NCBI GenBank assembly: GCA_031360885.1
Contig: JANMCC010000144.1
Span: forward strand, 1 to 8,752
From: Schlegelella_A sp031360885
GTDB taxonomy: Bacteria; Pseudomonadota; Gammaproteobacteria; Burkholderiales; Burkholderiaceae_C
Direction: 5' to 3'
Length of the DNA: 8,752 nucleotides
Of the stretch, positions 5,914-8,752 are shown in pieces. The notes beneath the pieces were generated by a model, which was not told the DNA's origin, searched no databases, and saw only the letters and a program-made list of their open reading frames with translations. The number at the start of each line of letters is the position of its first letter. The first letter of the stretch is position 1. The position numbers and the translations under genes are program-made.

Positions 5914-8349
5914 TCAGGGGCAAGGCACGACCGCCGGACACACGCCGTTGAAGGTGCGCGGCGTGGTCTCCTTGCACGAGGCGACCGCGGTGAAGATGTT
6001 GCTCGCCAGGAAGTCGGGCTGCAGGTCGGCGCGCCAGCTGCGATCGATGCCGAAGAGTGCGCTCGAGCGGATCTCGGTGTTCGTGATGAACTGGCTCGAG
6101 GGCGGCCCGAAGATGCGGATCGCCGCGTTGTTGATGGGGATGCCAGGGTAGGGGCACGAATTACCGCCCGAAACCGACGCGCCACCCGCGAACTCGACGC
6201 GCACGTTCTGCATCGTGCTGCGCGGATCGACCGCGCCGCCGAAGGCGATGCCGAGCCAGTCGCCCGCCGCCGACGCCACCCCCCGGTCGGACGTGAACAC
6301 GATCTTCTGGTCGGCCGCCGCTCCGCCGATCGCGATCAACGCGCCCTTGGCCGCGCCGGTGCCGCTTCCGGGGTCGACGTTGAACGTTCCGCCGGGCGGG
6401 AACTGGACGGTGACGCCGGGCTCGATCGTCAGCACCGCGACCTGGCCGTCGAGCTGCGAGTTGAGGTCCATGCGCCCGCCGTCGGGTCCGCTGCCGACGT
6501 GGTACGGCACGCCGCGGTTGTGCATCGTCTGCGCGTCGACGACCGGGCCGCCGGAGCCGGCGATCGCGATCGCGTCGTGGCCGTTGCCCGTGTACTGGCC
6601 GCTCGGCACCGAGCCGAGGACGCGTGCGTAGACGTGCACCGGGTAGCCCGCCGAGCCGTGCACGCGCAGGTTCTGCGAGCTGGCGTCGAAGCCGACCGGA
6701 CCGTTGATGTAGACGCCCTGGCTGAGCGAGCCGGCGATCTCGACGTCGTCGACGTGGAAGGTGCCGACCCCGGCGCCAGTCTGCATGTGCAGCGCGCCCG
6801 CGAACGCCGGATTCGTGCTCAGCGGATCGCCGCCGCCGGTCAGCACCGCATGGTTCAGCGACAGCGTGCCGCCGAGGTTGCGGATCGAGGACCACGCCTG
6901 TCCCGCGACCTTCGCCTCGAAGGTGACGGGCCGGCCCGCAGCGCCGTTGGCGACGAGGCTGCCGCTCGAGGTGACCGTGACGGTGCCGCCCTTGACGATG
7001 CGCACCACCGCGCATTCCTGGATCGTCACCGGCGCCGAGACGTTGATGTCGAAGGGAATGATGTGCGGGCTGCCGGCCTCGGTCCAGGTCTCGGCCGCGT
7101 TGATGCTGCCGTGGGTCGTGCCCGCGCCGGCCGGTGGCGTGCAGGGCAGGACCGAGCCGACCGGGCCGCAGGTCAGGTTGAGGTCGGTCACGTCGGTGTT
7201 GCCGACCGTGCCGGTGACGAACGATGTCCCGGCGATCGCGCCGGGGCCGGTGAAGAAGCAGGTCTGGTTGGTCGGCTGGATGCGCACGCTGATGCTGTAG
7301 CTCGTGCCGTTGGTCGCGCTGGTGTCGCTGGCCGCGAACACGAAGCTGTTGCCGGTGATCGCCGCCGTGCCGAGCTGCAAGCCCAGGTTCGGCGAGAAGT
7401 AGGTCAGGTCGAGGCCGGCGCCGGTCATGCCGGTGATCGTGCCGCCCACCGAACGGGCGGGCGGGTACGGGCAATCGACGACGATGTTGGTGACGTTGCT
7501 GCTGCCCATGGTGCCGCTGCCGTTGCCGACCGTGCAGGTCTGGTCGGGGGTCTGCGGCTGGGCCGCGATGGTCACGTTGTAGACGCTGCCGGCCGCGAGC
7601 GGGGTGGCGAAGGCGTAGCTGCCGTCGATGAAACGGACCAGGTCGTCGCCGCCGTTGTTCTGCAGCTTGATGCCGTGCGCCGAATGCTGCCGGAGGCCGG
7701 CGATCGTCACCGCCACGGTGTGCGTTCCGCAGACCACGTTGACGCCGGCGACGTCGGCGCCGGCGACAGTGCCGTTGCCGTTCAGGACGACGCAGGTCTG
7801 CGCCGGATTGGTCGGCTGGTTGACGATCGAGACGCCGTAGACCGTGCCGTTGACGGCGCTGGTGCGGCTGGCGTCGAACACGAACGCGCCGTCGGCGTTG
7901 ACCTGATCGATCGACGGCAGGCTGACGTTGTCGGCGTTGTACTGCAGGCCGAGGCCGGTGCCGAGCAGCCCGCTCACGGTGCCGCCGACGGCGTAGGCGG
8001 CGGGATAGGGGCAGTCGATGGTGACGTTGGTGACGTCGCTGCCGGCGATGGTGCCGCTGCCGTTGGCGACGGTGCAGGCCTGGTCGGGCCCGGTCGGCTG
8101 CGACGAGACCGTCACGGCATAGGCGCTGCCGCTGGCCAGCGCGGTCTTGAAGCCGGCCGGGCCGTCGGCGAAGACCTTGAGGTCGTCGCCGCCGTTGTTG
8201 CGCAGGGTCATGCCGTTGTAGGAGTGACGCAGGCCCGTCACCGTGACCGCCACCGAGTGGCTTGCCGGGTCGCCGCTGCCGCCACCGCCACAGGCCGCCA
8301 GCAGACACAGGACCGCGCACGCGGCGCCCCCTCGCAGAGCTGAAATCAT
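5914..8349 (-). CDS. Secreted lipoprotein with A-B-A-B modules and C-terminal parallel beta-helix
   Basis: An 811-residue surface or periplasmic lipoprotein. Residues 1-19 are a signal peptide and LAAC (17-20) is a lipobox with Cys20 as lipidated residue. The +2 residue is Gly, which favours outer-membrane sorting, and GGGGSG forms a flexible linker. Four related modules follow: A1 31-115, B1 117-208, A2 209-296, B2 298-395. Each ends in two Cys, as in QACTVANGSGT and TIDCPYP in A1, probably a disulfide. A1 and A2 carry NNGGDDL. Residues about 415-800 look like a right-handed parallel beta-helix with two similar halves: GSLVANGAAGRPVTFEA (463-479) resembles GALIAIGGAAADQKIVFTS (669-687). The tail has four Cys (732, 792, 804, 810). 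No catalytic motif is recognisable, so adhesion or glycan binding is only a guess. ATG 8349 is preferred because GGGAG (8356-8360) is well spaced from it; GTG 8352 would add one residue. Confidence 0.87.
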   Translation of the reverse strand: MISALRGGAACAVLCLLAACGGGGSGDPASHSVAVTVTGLRHSYNGMTLRNNGGDDLKVFADGPAGFKTALASGSAYAVTVSSQPTGPDQACTVANGSGTIAGSDVTNVTIDCPYPAAYAVGGTVSGLLGTGLGLQYNADNVSLPSIDQVNADGAFVFDASRTSAVNGTVYGVSIVNQPTNPAQTCVVLNGNGTVAGADVAGVNVVCGTHTVAVTIAGLRQHSAHGIKLQNNGGDDLVRFIDGSYAFATPLAAGSVYNVTIAAQPQTPDQTCTVGNGSGTMGSSNVTNIVVDCPYPPARSVGGTITGMTGAGLDLTYFSPNLGLQLGTAAITGNSFVFAASDTSATNGTSYSISVRIQPTNQTCFFTGPGAIAGTSFVTGTVGNTDVTDLNLTCGPVGSVLPCTPPAGAGTTHGSINAAETWTEAGSPHIIPFDINVSAPVTIQECAVVRIVKGGTVTVTSSGSLVANGAAGRPVTFEAKVAGQAWSSIRNLGGTLSLNHAVLTGGGDPLSTNPAFAGALHMQTGAGVGTFHVDDVEIAGSLSQGVYINGPVGFDASSQNLRVHGSAGYPVHVYARVLGSVPSGQYTGNGHDAIAIAGSGGPVVDAQTMHNRGVPYHVGSGPDGGRMDLNSQLDGQVAVLTIEPGVTVQFPPGGTFNVDPGSGTGAAKGALIAIGGAAADQKIVFTSDRGVASAAGDWLGIAFGGAVDPRSTMQNVRVEFAGGASVSGGNSCPYPGIPINNAAIRIFGPPSSQFITNTEIRSSALFGIDRSWRADLQPDFLASNIFTAVASCKETTPRTFNGVCPAVVPCP
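7165..7725 (-). repeat. Second copy (A2-B2) of the tandem two-module repeat
   Basis: This stretch encodes residues 209-395. It parallels the first copy: HTVAVTIAGLRQHS matches HSVAVTVTGLRHS, QNNGGDDL matches RNNGGDDL, and SVGGTITGMTGAGLDLTY matches AVGGTVSGLLGTGLGLQY. The B modules have lost NNGGDDL in both copies, so the B type diverged before the pair was duplicated. B2 is a little longer than B1, with an extra segment near GTSFVTGTVGNTD. Confidence 0.85.
7726..8259 (-). repeat. First copy (A1-B1) of a tandem two-module repeat in the lipoprotein gene
   Basis: This stretch encodes residues 31-208 of the lipoprotein. The A module starts HSVAVTVTGLRHS and holds RNNGGDDL and CTVANGSGT; the B module starts AVGGTVSGL and holds NGTVYGVSI and QPTNPAQTC. 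The same order recurs at 7165-7725. The A modules share a run of 20 identical bases at 8180-8199 and 7640-7659, 540 bases apart, which shows the duplication at DNA level. Confidence 0.85.
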
Positions 8350-8354
8350 CACCG

Positions 8355-8375
8355 TCTCCCACGGGCACGGCCCGT
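8355..8375 (-). promoter_or_regulatory. Ribosome binding site of the lipoprotein gene with an adjoining leader hairpin
   Basis: On the - strand GGGAGA (8360-8355) is a good Shine-Dalgarno sequence, with GGAG six bases before ATG 8349; for the alternative GTG 8352 the gap would be only three. Directly upstream, ACGGGC and GCCCGT (8361-8375) form a perfect 6-bp stem with a 3-base loop that abuts the ribosome site. It may stabilise the mRNA 5' end or tune initiation; this is inference. Confidence 0.45.
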
Positions 8376-8384
8376 CAGGGAGGG

Positions 8385-8416
8385 GTTGTAGGCAGCGCGC
8401 CGTTATGAAGGCGTTA
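8385..8416 (-). promoter_or_regulatory. Candidate SARP-type promoter/operator of the lipoprotein gene
   Basis: Read on the - strand, TAACGCC (8416-8410) is followed after TTCA by TAACGGC (8405-8399). These two heptamers differ at one base and start exactly 11 bases apart. Eight bases later comes TACAAC (8390-8385), a 4-of-6 match to the -10 consensus. No -35 box is visible at the normal distance. SARP activators are known to bind heptamer direct repeats with an 11-bp period, the last one about 8 bp upstream of the -10, in place of a good -35. Transcription would start near 8378, giving a leader of about 30 bases. The regulator encoded just downstream has a SARP-type DNA-binding domain. With only two copies, chance is a real alternative. 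Confidence 0.4.
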
Positions 8417-8431
8417 GGACCGGCTGGCCAG

Positions 8432-8752
8432 TCACTTCTCGACGAACGCCCGCTCGATCACGTAGGCGCCGGCCTGGCCGATGCCGGCCGAGATGGTGAA
8501 GCCGGCGGCGTCGAGCACGGCGCGCATGTCCTTCAGCATCGCCGGGCCGCCGCAGATCATCGCCCGGTCCTGCGCCGGGTCGATCTGCGGGAAGGCGATG
8601 TCGCTGCACAGCTTGCCGTTGGCGATCAGCTCCGGCAGGCGGCCCTGGTTGCGGAACGGCTCGCGGGTGACCGTCGGGTAGTACACGAGCTTGTCGCGCA
8701 CCTGCTCGCCGAGATAGTCGTCGCGCGGCAGCTCGTAGGCGATCAGGTCGGC
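8432..8752 (-). CDS. fpr: Ferredoxin/flavodoxin-NADP+ reductase, C-terminal part (cut by window edge)
   Basis: The last 106 residues of a ferredoxin-NADP+ reductase; the FAD-binding N-terminal domain lies beyond the window. The enzyme moves electrons between NADPH and ferredoxin or flavodoxin in the cytosol. The visible part is the NADP-binding domain: KLVYYPTVTREPFRNQGRL (residues 21-39 of the fragment), RAMICGGPAMLKD (63-75) with the Cys-Gly-Gly-Pro nucleotide-site motif, and the C-terminus YVIERAFVEK. An end in AFVEK marks the subclass I bacterial enzymes of Azotobacter and Rhodobacter type, rather than the E. coli type ending in Trp. The frame is open to the window edge. The lipoprotein gene follows on the same strand after 82 bases; a weak GC-rich inverted repeat overlaps the stop, but no clear terminator is seen. 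Confidence 0.95.
   Translation of the reverse strand, partial: ADLIAYELPRDDYLGEQVRDKLVYYPTVTREPFRNQGRLPELIANGKLCSDIAFPQIDPAQDRAMICGGPAMLKDMRAVLDAAGFTISAGIGQAGAYVIERAFVEK

Noticed and set aside
5816..6157. N-terminal extension of the regulator frame into the lipoprotein gene
   Set aside because: The extension overlaps the 3' end of the lipoprotein gene and is Arg/Pro-rich; the winged-helix domain begins right after the ATG at 5815.
1713..6185. A 1490-codon open frame on the - strand running across the lyase gene and the regulator
   Set aside because: The translation is Arg/Ala/Pro/Gly-rich low-complexity text with no domain; it is an out-of-frame shadow of the regulator gene and antisense to the lyase gene, as expected in very GC-rich DNA.
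7165..8259. Tandem repeats read as a CRISPR array
   Set aside because: The repeats are about 540 bases apart, diverged and in frame within a coding gene; they encode protein modules.
5497..8343. A 948-codon open frame on the + strand, antisense to the lipoprotein gene
   Set aside because: Repetitive Asp/Arg/Ala/Val text that mirrors the repeated lipoprotein modules on the other strand; no signal peptide, domain or ribosome site.

Overview
The window is very GC-rich, with no RNA genes and almost no non-coding space. The protein families point to a proteobacterium, most likely a betaproteobacterium of the Burkholderiales/Rhodocyclales type: a LiuC-type hydratase next to an HMG-CoA lyase, a ferredoxin-NADP reductase ending in AFVEK, and a lipoprotein built of NNGGDDL-type modules. 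That placement is inferred from family resemblance.

Layout. Positions 1-162 form one long imperfect palindrome, probably a dispersed repeat or MITE-like element. On the + strand follow three translationally coupled genes: a LiuC-type enoyl-CoA hydratase (212-1000), a DUF4126 membrane protein (997-1632) and hydroxymethylglutaryl-CoA lyase (1629-2576). The hydratase and lyase are two late steps of leucine/isovalerate catabolism; the membrane protein between them has no known role. The carboxylase genes of the pathway are not in the window.

The rest is on the - strand. In transcription order it holds the 3' end of a ferredoxin/flavodoxin-NADP+ reductase gene (8432-8752, cut by the window edge), an 811-residue secreted lipoprotein (5914-8349) and a 1080-residue SARP/HilA-like regulator (2573-5815). 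The regulator's stop codon overlaps the stop codon of the HMG-CoA lyase gene tail to tail.

The lipoprotein has a lipobox, four Cys-paired beta-sandwich-like modules in an A-B-A-B order, and a C-terminal parallel beta-helix region that itself looks duplicated. The regulator has an N-terminal winged helix, a bacterial transcriptional activation domain (BTAD), a STAND-type ATPase and a long TPR-like helical region.

The most interesting point is in the 82-bp gap upstream of the lipoprotein gene. Two 7-bp direct repeats lie exactly 11 bp apart, with 8 bp between the downstream copy and a -10-like hexamer. This is the promoter geometry described for SARP activators, and a SARP-like regulator is encoded just downstream. 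The suggestion is a self-contained surface-lipoprotein/regulator unit. It rests on sequence pattern only.
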